A DNA stretch of 64,000 nt, from the NCBI RefSeq assembly GCF_004027225.2, contig NC_046358.1:1048911-1112910 (forward strand), in the 5' to 3' direction. The notes below the pieces were generated by a model. The model did not search any database. It saw only the letters and a list, made by a program, of their open reading frames with translations, and was not told the DNA's origin. Source of the stretch: Strigops habroptila (Eukaryota; Chordata; Aves; Psittaciformes; Psittacidae). Position numbers and translations under genes: made by a program. Shown one piece after another: positions 21,831 through 34,315 of the stretch. Within the stretch, counting starts at the first letter, position 1. Each line of letters starts with the position of its first letter.

Positions 21831-24800
21831 CAGAGCTGTGCTGTCCAGCGTAAGGTGAGCAGGTTTTGGCGGCAATCAGAATAGAATCATGGAATATCAG
21901 GTTGGAACAGAACCTCAAGGGTCATCTGGTCGAACCTTTCATGGCAAAAGCACAGTCTAGACAAGATGGACCATAAGGGACACCTTTAGCCAAGAATCAG
22001 GTTCCCATGTCGAGTTGAGAGGGGAAAGAGGTCTTTTTAGGGAGCTAAGTAGGATCTGTCACTCTACATCAAGGTACCTTTGGCTGGGTTGCTGCAGGGC
22101 TCCTCCTGGCAGGTTCTGTGGTTTGCACAAGCCTGACCCTGCATGTGCTGGTGGTCGTGGAGAGCCACCTTAGGGAGACTTTGGGTCAGGTTTTCTGTTC
22201 ACCTCCAAGACTGTGACAGCTGAGGGAAAGAAAAACAGGAGCTCCGGAGGCTGAGCGGTTTTGGATCTCTCTCTCTGTGTCTCTGTAACAGGGAGACAAA
22301 TGTTTACTGTGAGGGGATTGATAATGCCTTTAAGTGGGGGGCTGTGTTGGATGGGGGTGAGGAGCCCTACTAGAGCCTGACCATTAGCACTAGCTGTCAC
22401 CTCCTTCCCTGCTCCAGTGGATGAAAGCACCACAAGCCAAAATAACAGGTTTTTGTACCCACCCCTGTGGAAGAAAGAGCAGTCCTCTTCTTTCCAGATG
22501 TGGGGAGAGGCAGGACACAACCTTGTGCACAGTGAGCAGCCCCAGCAAGCTGCAGTGTGATGAACCTTGCATTTTCTGATAGACACATGAGTTGCAAGGT
22601 GGTGGCTTAATGCTTCCTTGGGGAGTGAAAGGGGTTGTCCCAAGAGTGAGACCAAATGGTGTTCCTGTCCTTGAAGGCAAACACAAGAGCACACCAGCAG
22701 TGTTCGGGCTGTAGCATCTCCCATTCTCTCCCACAGCAGGGCTGCTGCTCAGCACCTCACAGGCATGGAGCTATACTTAAGCAAGGCAGGCTGAGGATTA
22801 GAGCTTAGGATGCTTTTAGCCTCTCTACCTGGTCCTAGGATTTTGCAGGACACTGTGACCTCTCTGAAGACAGGTATTCTAGAGGGACAGGCTCATCTGG
22901 GGACCATACTGAGAACCAGTGAAGAAGAGGAGCATTAGATTCCCCTTTCCACCACACTGACAAGAACCCCCCATGCTGTTTGGTTGTAGTGGTTTTGCTC
23001 TTCCTTCACAATCTCTCTGGTTTTGGTGGTTGGAAAGTCTCTGTCTTCATTCTTCTTCACAGCTGCTTTTGCTAACTTGGATCTCCTTTTTCTCCTTGCT
23101 CTTTCTGTTGTCTCTCCATGCTTCCAGCTCCTGTTTCTGTGGGCAGCCACACACACCAGTGTGGTTTCCTCTTGCCTGCAGGCTTGAGCTTTGCTGGTAT
23201 CTGTAAAATGCAGGTTAATATACACTGGGATACCTCTGAAAATGCTTCCATTTGGGCATCAGCAGCGTGGGGCTTTCCTTGGGTACCACAGACATCCCAC
23301 AAATTCTGGATGCTTGGACAATGGGTGTTCAGCCCTGCATGAACCTTAGAAATATGCTGAGGGGAAGTTTGAGTAACCATTGAAGCAGTGCCAGGGGATG
23401 GAATTCTTGTAGGTTTTAGTTTTTCTTTTCTTGGAGGCAAAGCAAAACAAGAATCAGACGCTTGACAGGGGCTATAGTGGTTGCTGCTGCTTAAAACCAG
23501 CTTGAATTCAACTTGCATTCTGTACCACTGCATTTACCCACTGACAATGTGGCATGGGCAGTCCTGAATGTTCAGATCAACCTTTGTTCTTGCTGTGGGA
23601 TTTTTCTTTGGTGGTTGTTTTTAACTTGAGTGCAGCTCCTGACAGAGTAAAGGTGACTTTGAGGGCTATTGGAAAACTTGAAAACCAGCTGAGAGGGTGG
23701 GTATTTTTTTGCTTCTTGTTGAACAGGAACAGAACAAGGAACTCTGACCACTTCTTTCATTCAGCAGGAGATGCTTGGTCATCTTGTGCTTTCTTCCTGT
23801 ATGAACTCTTCTTGTGTTTGGTGTTTGGAACCATCCCTCCCAGGCAGGGCTTTAGAAGACAGCTGGAGGGATTTAACATTTGAGGTGAGATCTGACATCC
23901 CCACAACAGATCTCCCACAAGCGTCAGAGGGGATGGGATTCCTTCCTGTGAGATGTGAATTATCCTTTGCTGCTGTTCACAGAAGCTGGAACACAGTGTG
24001 AGAGGCCTTGATCTTGACTGTTATTTCTAGTTGCTAAAAAAGCTGATTGTGATGCTTCAGCTGCAGTTGTTGTCACCTATTCTCCTTCTGTATTTCTGAA
24101 AGAGCCAGCGTAACTTTTTGTCACAAATAAACCCTTAGTCCATGAGGAGGATTCAGAGGTCTTGGCTGTAGGAAGCCAAATTGTGTCAGTTCTCACTGTA
24201 TGTCCCTTGTTTGTGCCTGCAGGGTTGGAGGATTGCTGAAAGCAGGTGCGAGATAAGGGGGAAATTGGTGTGTGTGGTCACAACTGCTTCTTTTCTGTAC
24301 CATTTCACAATCACTGCAGCCTCAACGGGAACCAGAGCTTGGCAGAAGGGCAGGAAATGGGACCATCTAAAGCAAACCTCCCCTAGTCCTGTCCTCTCAG
24401 GTGCAGCTCAGGGGAGAAGCACCACAGTGTGCAGTGGTGCTCTCATGGTGACCAGGAGATGGTGTGTCTTACTCCTGGCCAGTTGTGGGCCCACAACCAA
24501 TATAAAAATGGACAGTCCTTGGCTCAGAGAACTTTCTTTGGAACTAAAATGAATAGCTCCCACTGACCTGGGGCTCTGTGGCTCTCTCCAGGCATGCAGG
24601 AAAGCCTGTGGGCATCTTCTCCCCACTGACCAGCCTCGTCTGTGTGAGATGAACATTTTCTCCTGAATCCTGCCTGTCCTAAAACTCTCTCTAGTGCTCA
24701 CTGTGCATTGGTGGGAGTGCTTCAGAATGTATTTCTTTCCTCATTAATTCGTCCTGTCAAATTTACCTACCTGAGCAGCTCAAGTTAATGCTTGACCTTA

Positions 24801-27800
24801 ATGAGAAAGTGCTAAAACTGCTGTTACAAAGCTGGTCTTCCATAAACCCAAATGTTGCTGTCACTTGTCAGTTCTGATCCTTCACAACCAGGAAGTACCC
24901 TATGGATGTGAAGGAAGAAACATCAGCTTTCCACTGGCTTAAAGCATCAGTTTCCAAACTGAGCCTGTGGACATGAAGTCCTGACAGGGCAGTGTTTGCA
25001 GCCAGTTTCTGTCTAGAACTACATATCTTTAAAGAAAACCAGATGAACTTCTGGACCCTGATCATTCCTCACTCTGTCTGGAGTGCTGGCTTGGATGGAG
25101 GTGAATGTTTGCCATGTCAGCTACTGCTATCAGCATGTGCATAGGAAGTCATACACCAAATAACAGTGTGGTGATGCAGATGTGTCCAGCACCCTCCACT
25201 GAACTTGTTCAACCACAGAACAGGGACGTGTTCTAGTGCTTGCCAGTTGTTGATCACCACACAGCAGGCTGCCGTGATGTGCAGAAGGTGCTTCTCTTCC
25301 AACTTGCTTGGGAATCTCAGGTCTTAGCAGTATGACAGGGAGAGGTAAAAATCCATGGGGAAGGTAGACCACTCATCTGCAGCAGCCTTGTCTTTCTGAG
25401 GAGAGCATGAAATACTCTCCTAGCAATCAATCCAGTGCCAGTAAGGCAAGGATGATGGGAAGCAAGCGGGAAGAAGGTGGCCTGGGGCACTACCAGGGGT
25501 GCACAGTGATTCCCCAGGAGCAAAGCCCTGCTTTTGTGTGAAGAGAGGCCAGGAGAAGATACCAGAGTCAGCCTGGAGCAGTGACAGCACCGACAATGGG
25601 GGTTACCACTCCCCTGAGGCAGTGAGGACACATGAGAAAGCAGAGCTACAAGGTACTGTGGAGGTACTACAGAATCTCCTTGGGCTCTGAGTGGCTTTGC
25701 CACTAGAAATCTGCAGGGAGGGAGCTGCATGGCTCCAAAGGCTTGTCTGTTTTTAACTAACTGCTTCCTCTGCCCAAAGACTCCATGACAATGGCAGGAG
25801 CCAAAGCCACAGTTTATCTGGTCCTCATTAAGTGAAGGCATCCCCAGCAATTAGGGCAGATGTCAGGCTGAGCAGCTTCCACTCTTGTACTCACTGTAGA
25901 ACATCCCTCTTACCTGCCTCGCTCTGCACAGGGCTCCTCTGGTCAGCTCTCCTTAATCCATGCTGGTTTCCTGAGCTGAGGAACACATCTGATCCAGGGG
26001 CTGGGCAAGGCAGCATTACATAAACGTCTTTGCCACTAAGATCTGTGTGAGTAAGAAAAAAAGGAAATGGTTTTAGCAGTGCTTACCCAGCTCCTTTCAC
26101 AGGTCAGGCAGGATGGGCCTTTCCAGCAGACACTCCACCTCACACATCCCCAGAGCTGCAGAGCAGCCAGTACTGTCACACAAGCTGTGCTCTTGGTCAG
26201 GGTGAGGCTGTTCTGCATAACATTTTCTGGGTGTCACTTATACCACTGGTATCAAAAGGGCTCTTTGAAGCATCTCATGTGTATATGTGCTTGTGATGCA
26301 GCTCTTCTGCTGAGAGACCAGAGCTCTACCCTCCTCCAGATTTCCTGTGGCTCCCTGTGAGTGCGTGTCATCCTTTCTGTTGCAGTGTTCAAGATTAGCC
26401 ATTCCCAAATCATACAGTCTTAGTGGAAAGAGATGTTCTTGTAGGCCTGACTGCTGCCTGAGCCACAGTCTCTGCACACATACTGGGAGGTGATACACAC
26501 CAGTGCTAAGGATTTTATTTTCAGTGACCAGTTAATCATGGGGAGGTGTCTTTGAATTTTGGACCCTCATAATGCTTCAGGTGGATGATGAGACTTTCTT
26601 CTCACTCTGAAAACCCTCGACCTCAATGACTTAAGTCAAGAAAGGATGTTAGAGCAGACGTGAGGCCACCTTCCTCTCCCCTTGCAGCTGCATTGTGTCT
26701 TTGGAGAATGCAGAAGCCATCACAGCTCATGAAAAAGGCCCAGAGTCTGCTCCTTGTGGCATTTGGACAGTTCTTTGATGCTGGACTTTGCCCCCTTGCA
26801 AGGTTATTGCTCTTCTGATTGGTGGTGTAGCCTTCTCAGCAGGCCTTGGCTCTGAGGACTAGTGCTTTTGATGTCTTCTATGTGATGTGTTTGAGCCATG
26901 TCCTTGCTGAGGGCAGGCAGGTGCTTGTTCAGAAATTCATCTGGGCAGCTCTTCATTCACTTTGAGGCTGCTGTTGCTGTGTATCTTATCGCCAAAGATC
27001 AAAGGATCCCTTTCTGCCCTCTGCTTCTTAGTAAGCCTGTTTGTAGGGCTGGCAAGAGGGGCAGGTATGCAGCTGCCGTGTGGTGCCCTGTAGAAGCATG
27101 TGACAGGACTGAGACAAGAGCTGTTATCAATAAGAAGACTAAACCCTTTGGCCCTGTCCTGGTTCATGCCCTCAGGAGCACTGGTGGTGTAAGAGCTCTT
27201 CAGGCAACAGGCTAGTTTGCAAGAAGGCAGATTTTTGTCTTGGAAATCAGTTGGGTGTAGGGATAGGGACATCAAAATGACCTGACTAGGAAGGCAGCCC
27301 GCAAGGGTGTTTGAGAAGTCAAGTCCCATCTCCTGCCATCCACCGTCCTACAAAATCTTTTCCGTAACCTTTTTGTATTCAATCATAGAATGGTTTGTGC
27401 TGGAAGGGATCTTAAAGCTCATCCAGCTCCAATCCCCTGCCACAGGCAGGGACACCTTCCCCTAGAGCAGGTTGCTCCAAGCCCCTGTGTCCAACCTGGC
27501 CTTGAACATTTCTTAGTAAGAAGCAGTTGGAGTTGTTCCTCCTCTGCACATCATGCTTGATTCAGAACCTAAGTGCCATTTGTAGTGAGATACTGGTATA
27601 TTGCAAGAGACCACAGTGGTTACATGTGAATTTAATGGCATTGCCAACCCTGGTTGGCTAAAGAAGCAGCCACTCTGCACCTGGGATACCACTGGGAAAG
27701 GGGCTTGTGTCTGCAGCAGTGACCATTATCACCTTCCTATAAACCTTCCTTGTCTGCCATGAAGCGCTGAGCTACAGCAGAGCATGACCCTCTCTGCCCA

Positions 27801-30800
27801 TATAGTTTTCCATCCTCTTCCAAGAAGTGATGCCTGGAGGTTTTGAGGGTGGTGGCCAATATCCTCACCCAAGCAAGGCTCAGCCAGAGCTGTGCAGAAC
27901 ATGCCACCAGCCTTAGAAGCGATGCAGCAGCTAGGCTGGCTTGGTGAGGTTATATTTGCAGCTCTGATTTAATTTGTTAGGGGAGGCACTTTGTCTCCAG
28001 AGCATGTTTTCGCTGTGCACCTCCCCGTGTCCTCGCAGCAGCAGCACCACTGATGAGCATCGCTGGAGGAAAACAAGGGACCTCGGGCTGAAAAAGCAGA
28101 GAACCCAAAAGAGCCGCTGGAAGTGGAGTCCCTCTGGAGCATGTCTTAGAGGCAGCTTGAGCTGTTTATGATCCCTAAAGCCCTACGCTGCGTACCTCGA
28201 TGGGCTAATCTTCTCCTGTGATTAGGTACCACTCGATCACATGGCCCTGCAAAGCCAGCTACGCCTCTAATCCAAAGTCACTCACCCATCCAAGAGGTTC
28301 TTGGCACATTTTGCAGCCAAGAAACATGGTATAACAGGAAGTCCTCACCCAGCATGTTCCCCCCAGTCAGTGCTGGGGGTTGTTGGGGAAAGGAAGGGTT
28401 TGGAGCATTTCCTAAGAGCCCATCGTGAATCTCTCGGTAAAGGCTGAGTCCTCTGGAGATGATGCAGCCCAAGAGCTCTTGTCCTTTTCAGAACCAATTA
28501 GTTCCCCAAAATCACACAGGTTTTGGAAACTGCAGCCCAGAATCAGATTTGACGTTGGCAGGGTCCCAGCGAGCTCGGCAACAACTGGAGGGTTGGTTCT
28601 CCTGATTCAGCTCCCAGATTCAGTTTGGGGTGGCTGATCCGTGCTAGAGAAGAGGCTGGATGAAGCATTCAGGTCTGAAGCCAGCCCTTCCCAGGAGGTT
28701 TGGGCTACCTCTCAGGGAGATGGCTATACAAAAATAGCCAAACAGTTTCTTCAGAGTCTCCTTTGGCTTTGCAGCTCCACTAATTATAATCCCGTGCATG
28801 ACATCATTACTGCCTGATAGTAACCCTGCAGAGCTGTTCTGGCAGGGGCAGGGGGTTCTGCTCCTGCCCAGCATTACGTGGCTGTGTTCCTTGTGCCAGG
28901 ATGGATAAAACCACAACCTGTTGTTTAGCATCTGTACATGAACAAACCCACACTCTGAACTGTGCATGGGGTCAGCAAAGTTAGACTGTATGGGCACCGG
29001 GTGACTGTTGCTATAGGTTTGCTTTGGGGAGAGGCTGGGGAGTAGCAGTGGAGTAGGGGTGGAAGTGCCTGGCTCACTCTGGGGTCCCCTGGCTGTGTGC
29101 CTGGGGAAGTGGGGCTGCTCAGGGCACATGCTCCCAGTTTACTCATCAGTTTTGGTCATGTAACCTGTGCATAAGTGCTGGGAGGTGCCACCTGCCTCCC
29201 TGGGTGCCTTTGTTTCACGTTACTTAGCCAAAACGAAAGCCCTTTTCCCTACCTCACCTGTTTTAGAACCAAATACAGCAACTGTTTAATTATTTCTCTT
29301 CTTGGCTTCATCCCATCATTCCTCACTTGGCGCTGGCACATGGTGGAACTCCTCTCTGCACTCTTGGCACGTCCTCTGTTGTCCCCATGCAAGGTGTTGG
29401 GCTTATTCCTCATTCTCTTGAGATGCTGGATTGGGCTTTTTTAGCTTTCCCTCTCATTTCTTAACAACAGTTAAAATTGCTCCCAAAGTGTGTATTACAG
29501 AGCTAACCCAGGGATGTGGTGGAATAGCAGCTCTGTCTCCAGGGGGTGTGCTTCAGGTGTGCTTCTTGAAGGTTCAGGTACCACAGAGCAGCTCCACAAA
29601 CACAGCTGTAGCATTGATGTTGTAAAGCAGAATACATAATATATAATAATATGTTATGTATGGTTTGTGTAGTTTACTGCATATTACCATAATATAGGAT
29701 GTATAATATAGACATTATTTATATATCATAGAGTCACAGACTGGTTTGTGTTGGAAGGGACCTTAAAGCTCCTCCAGCTCCAACCCCCTGCCACGGGCAG
29801 GGACACCTTCCACTAGAGCAGGTTGCTCCAAGCCCCTGTGTCCAACCTGGCCTTGAACACTGCCAGGGATGGGGCAGCCACAGCTTCTCTGGGCACCCTG
29901 TGCCAGCGCCTCACCATATGTTCTATATTATATTATTATTATATGTTCTATAATACAAGGATCCCTATATGTATATATGTTCTATGTTATATTTATATAT
30001 TAATGCACTGTATAATACATAATATTAATTCATTGATAAATTATATGGATTAAAATATAAGTATAGAAAATAAAGTCCATGGGACACATACATATTTATA
30101 TATATAAATATTTTTATATAACACATTACATATAGATAAAAATATATAGTTAATCATATATATTGCATGTAGCAGTATTTATGTTATATTTATTACTACA
30201 ATAATATATATTTATAATAGTGAGAGTATATGTAGAGTATATATAGTTTGATGTTTTGCAACGTTCCAGAGGCATTTTATATTTCTTTGTATGCAATCTA
30301 ATTTCTAATCATAAATACATTAACTTTAAATTTTATAAATACACATACAGGCCAAGGGGAATGGCTTTAACTTACCAGCAGAGAGATTGAGATGAGCTCT
30401 CAGGCAGAAGTTCTTCCCTGTGAGGGTGCTGAGGCACTGGCACAGGGTGCCCACAGGAGCTCGTGTGTTTCTTGCTGAGCTGAGCTTATTTCTTGCCAGG
30501 TAACATCTCAATGTTCCCTGCCAGTGCCCCCACTTTGTGCCCTGCTCCTGACAGCAGCAGCAGAGAGGCTCAGGACCCCGTTAGAGCAGACACAGGCAGC
30601 TCAATTTGTTGTGCCTGGGGCTGAGTGGGTTGGACAAGAACTTCATCTGGAGTCGCTGCCTGCAGCCCCCACACAGTGTGTGGGGTCTGAGCTTTGTCTG
30701 AGCATGACACGGGGGAAGGAGGGAGCCCTCCCTCCTCTGAGCTGCTGAACTAGGAGGGAGGGGGCTGAGCTTGAGCTGAGCAGGGTTTTAAGCCCCTCTT

Positions 30801-33755
30801 TTATTGTCAGGGGAAAACAAAGGCAGCTTCTCTTGTATTAATGCTGTTAATGGTCTCCTCCTGGTCTGATTAAAATGCTGTTGATGGTCTCCTCCTGGAG
30901 GCAGTTTCCTGGTGTGAGGAAAGGAAGGTGATGTTCAGTGCATCAGCTCTGGATGCAGGAGGGTCTGGACAAGTGTCTGGTTGGTGAACCCTGACTTATT
31001 TTAGTGCTCCTTGAGCTCATCCTTCCATTCCCATTGCCAACAGCTGATTCACAGCACCCTGCTGAGCAAACATTCCAGTTCCATGGGCTGGTATTGATAA
31101 AGCACAAACCCTGGGCCATTTCCTGGTTTTGTTGGGTTTCTTCTGAGAATTATTTAGGACACAGAAGTGTAGATTTTTAACTTAATACCTTTTGCATAGC
31201 AGAGCCAGTGCTTCTGAGTAATACAGACCAATGGCACATGTCTGGCAACTGGAGAGCAGGGGCAAGAGATGGTGTCTGACTGCCTTGAACAGTCCGGCCT
31301 TGGGCTTAGCATGACAGAACCAAACAATTGTGTAGCACCTGGAACTATCACATCAGCTGCAAACAGGGTGTTGGAGCAGTTGGAACATGAAAGAGGAGGT
31401 CTGTGCTCTGTCCCTTATTCAAGAGCCTCTCCCTGCCTCCTCAGTGACCCATGGCTAGTGATGCTGTGTAGGGAATGCTGAGCCCTGCATTACTGGGGGG
31501 ATTGTGGCATGGAGTTTGAGGAGTTTGGATTCCCATTAATGGGCCTCTGCACCCTTTAGTGTGCCCAGCACCCCTTGCTTGGCAATGCTGGTGGGTTGTG
31601 GGCTCAATTCTCCAACCAGGCTGGGACCACAATGTCCCAGGCAAGCTGTGAGCTCTTGTGGGGGGCTATTCCATGTGCTGCTGCTTTCCTGGGCAGAGAG
31701 GATCATGCCTGGAGCAGGAGTGCTCCAGGGCTGGCTGCTCACCTGGAGGGAGACGTGAGTGGTGGAGGTGCCCAGGCACGGAGCTGTTTTGAGGCATTTT
31801 CACACAGTGGGACATGGCACCTGCTGACCTTGGGGATCTTTTCAGTTCCAGGGAGGTGTGTGGTCCCTCAGCATGGTGCTGTGCGATGCTCTGATGACCA
31901 TGGACGTGATGTTGTGCACAGCCTCCATCTTCAATCTCTGTGCTATCAGTGTGGATCGGTAAGTGCCTTCCTCCTCCTCCTCCTCATGCCAGGGGAGGGA
32001 AAGCTGTGTCCTGGCACCAAGCTGCTTCCCTGCAGGCCCCATGCTCTGCCCTTCATTTCCCCCTTCACCAGCTTTGTGTCCATCCATACCCTTGCACAAT
32101 AACATGATAAGGGCAGAGCTGCCCCTTCGGGTGCTCTTCTGAGGGGCTGACTGGTGATAGCCCAGGCCTTGGCTCTGTAAGTGAATTCACCAGGGGGAAG
32201 GGCAGTGGCAAGAGGCTTTAGGACTCACGTTACCAGTGGTACCACCACCATACAGGGACTGACTCACCTGGGGCCTGTGTTGGCAGGTTTATCGCTGTTT
32301 CAATCCCCCTGAACTACAACCGGCGACAGATCGACCTGCGGCAGCTGATCCTCATATCCACCACCTGGATATTCGCCTTTGCCGTCGCATCCCCCGTCAT
32401 ATTTGGCCTCAACAGTGTCCCAAACCGGGACCCCAGCTTGTGTCAGCTGGAGGATGACAACTACATCATATACTCCTCCATCTGCTCCTTCTTCATCCCG
32501 TGCCCCGTCATGCTGGTGCTCTACTGCGCCATGTTCCAAGGACTCAAGCGCTGGGAAGAAGCCCGGAAGGCCAAGCTCAGGGGCGGCATCTACGGGGCCA
32601 ACAGGAAGCTCTATCACCCTGGAACTTTCATTGCGAGCGAGCAGACCAGGCTGGAGCCAGATGAGTGCAACCCCTATGTCCTCTCCAGCCACCCAGGAGA
32701 CTGTGGGATGAGCAATGGGATCCAGACTGTCTCCTACTCCCACCTCAAATACCCACACCCGGGACACAGTCGGAAGCAGGCCAAGATCAATGGCCGGGAG
32801 CGGAAGGCCATGCGGGTGCTGCCTGTCGTTGTTGGTGAGGAGTAGTTGGGGTTGGCTGGGGAAGGGCAGGGGACATGTCGTGCTGGGCTTGGTCCAAGCA
32901 GGACTTGTTTGAACCTGGGGAAGCTAACACACACCTTGGCCTCCCCTACCAGGAGCTGCATGGCCCAGGTGTAGTGCTGAGGACTGGGTTTTGTCCTTGC
33001 TGGAGGGGGTGAGGGTGAGACAAGAGCCACCTCCCTCTTATTCCAGCCCAGGTCCTCCTCCCTCTCCCTCACATACACTCGTTTTAACACCCACCCTCCC
33101 CTTGTCCCTGTGCCTGGTTGTGGCTTAAGATCCGCTGCGCTCATTGCTCATCATCAGGAAATGATTATCTGGGGAAAGTCTCAGTATCCCTTTGAGCAGG
33201 GTAGTGCCACCAGACACCTCCCCTGGGACAGAGCAGGAGCACCTACAGCGTATGTAACCCAACCTCTTACTCAAGGTAAACCTGTGACTCCTCACACCTT
33301 AAATGCAAATCCAAACTGATCCGTAACTCTGACTTTGCACCAGTGTTTAGGATGATAAATACATCCTTGTCTGGGCATGAACCCAGCTCTACACATCAGC
33401 CCATCTGCTGCTTCTGCCTTGGCCCTCTGAGCTCTCTCCCTTCTTGTTTAGCCCAGGCTTTGTGTTAAATTAACCCCTTTTTTTGTTAAATTAACTTATT
33501 AACCTTTTTTTGTTCAATTAACCCCTTTTTAACATTCACTGTCCTTCTGCAGGTGCTTTCCTCTTCTGCTGGACTCCTTTCTTCGTGGTCCACATCACCA
33601 AGGCTCTCTGCAAGTCCTGTGCTGTTCCCACTCAAGTCACCAGCACCGTCACCTGGTTGGGTTATGTCAACAGCGCCGTCAACCCCATCATCTACACCGT
33701 GTTCAACGCCGAGTTCAGGAACTTCTTCCGCAAGGTCTTGCACCTCTTCTGCTGA
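21076..33755 (+). CDS. DRD4: Dopamine receptor D4
   Basis: DRD4 is a Gi-coupled class A receptor of the plasma membrane that binds dopamine. Exons: 21,076-21,342, 31,846-31,958, 32,287-32,834 and 33,553-33,755; GT-AG borders and phases 0, 2 and 1 agree, giving 376 residues. The 113-nt second exon equals the human length as recalled. Landmarks: NGT glycosylation sites at N3 and N12, N46 in TM1, D74 in TM2, amine-binding D109, a DRF motif at 126-128 as in human D4, the C102-C179 disulfide, TM5 serines at 190, 191 and 194, CWTP at 315-318, NPIIY at 353-357, and a terminal cysteine (LFC) as likely palmitoylation site. Intracellular loop 3 (about 214-300) lacks the 16-residue proline-rich repeats of primate D4. 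The start ATG has a good context (G at -3, G at +4). DEAF1 converges from the right. Confidence 0.97.
21882..21985 (-). mobile_element. Older CR1 3'-end fragment
   Basis: On the plus strand it begins ATAGAATCATGGAATATCAG and continues with AAAGCACAGTCTAGACAAGA, which fits another CR1 subfamily read on the minus strand. Confidence 0.65.
27385..27510 (-). mobile_element. CR1 LINE 3'-end fragment
   Basis: The reverse complement of the last 125 or so bases of CR1, from the tail (AATCATAGAATGG on the plus strand) to TGGCCTTGAACA. It lies in DRD4 intron 1. Confidence 0.88.
29635..30345. repeat. AT-rich low-complexity block in DRD4 intron 1
   Basis: Apart from one CR1 piece inside it, the stretch consists almost only of A and T, with many irregular TATA, ATATT and TAATATA runs. 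No regular unit is kept. It is bounded by CR1 pieces in opposite orientations. Confidence 0.85.
29728..29918 (-). mobile_element. CR1 LINE 3' fragment inside the AT-rich block
   Basis: It runs from the tail (CATAGAGTCACAGACTGG on the plus strand) to TGTGCCAGCGCCTCA and then breaks off into AT-rich sequence. Confidence 0.92.
30346..30455 (+). mobile_element. CR1 LINE internal fragment, plus orientation
   Basis: It matches CR1 from GGCCAAGGGGAATGGCTTTA to GGCACAGGGTGCCCA, then ends. It is the part of CR1 just upstream of that in the inverted copy at 29.7-29.9 kb, and it has no tail. Confidence 0.85.
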
Positions 33756-33796
33756 GCCCTGGGACAGGGCCGGGCGGGTGGGGTTTTGTATAGTTC

Positions 33797-33802
33797 ATTA
33801 AA
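33797..33802 (+). terminator. DRD4: DRD4 poly(A) signal (ATTAAA)
   Basis: ATTAAA lies 42 bases after the stop codon, followed by a T- and G-rich stretch (TTCTATTTCTGTC). This would give a very short 3'UTR of about 60-70 bases; a longer form cannot be excluded. Confidence 0.6.
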
Positions 33803-34136
33803 GTTCTATTTCTGTCTAAGGGCTGCTGTCTTTGCTGGGGGAGGGGGACAGCTGAAGGCTGTGTGTTACCAACTCATTACAACAAGGAGTTACAGGTGGG
33901 TACCCCTGGATACAGCTCTGAGACTTGTTTAACACTTGGTGCGTGGTGTAAGCAGAAAATGGATGACAGAGCTGGGCCTGGCTTTGGGTTGAAGTGTTTG
34001 GGCTGGGCTGCGCTTCTCTGGGCCGGCACTAGGGGAAGTGACCTACCCCTGTCCCACCAAGATGCCTAGAGCTGGGACAGCTTTGATCCTGGTGGCTGCT
34101 CTGGCCTGGAGAGTCACAAATGAGTCCCTGCACAGG

Positions 34137-34315
34137 ACAACAAACCAGCCTCCATCCCCTGGAGCACAGGGAGTGACAAACCAGCCTCCATCCCCTGGAA
34201 CACAGGGAGTGACAAACCAGCCTCCATCCCCTGGAACACAGGGAGTGACAAACCAGCCTCCATCCCCTGGAACACAGGGAGTGACAAACCAGCCTCTGCC
34301 CCTGGAGCACAGGGA
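34137..34315. repeat. 36-bp minisatellite, five copies
   Basis: The unit begins GTGACAAACCAGCCTCCATC and ends GGAACACAGGGA. Copies start at about 34,137, 34,173, 34,209, 34,245 and 34,281; the middle three are nearly identical, and the last has a one-base loss and substitutions. It lies about 380 bases after the DRD4 stop codon, between the converging 3' ends of DRD4 and DEAF1. It does not belong to any coding exon. Confidence 0.95.

Larger units (their letters stand above)
21343..31845 (+). other. DRD4: DRD4 intron 1
   Basis: The intron is 10.5 kb, with donor GTGAGC and acceptor TTTTCAG. It holds several CR1 pieces and an AT-rich block (separate entries). No nested gene was recognised; open frames of up to 184 codons (for example 22,170-22,724 minus and 25,317-25,850 minus) have no recognisable features. 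It is much longer than the two downstream introns (328 and 718 bases). Confidence 0.8.

Noticed and set aside
25317-25850. 177-codon minus-strand open frame in DRD4 intron 1
   Set aside because: No recognisable features; consistent with chance.
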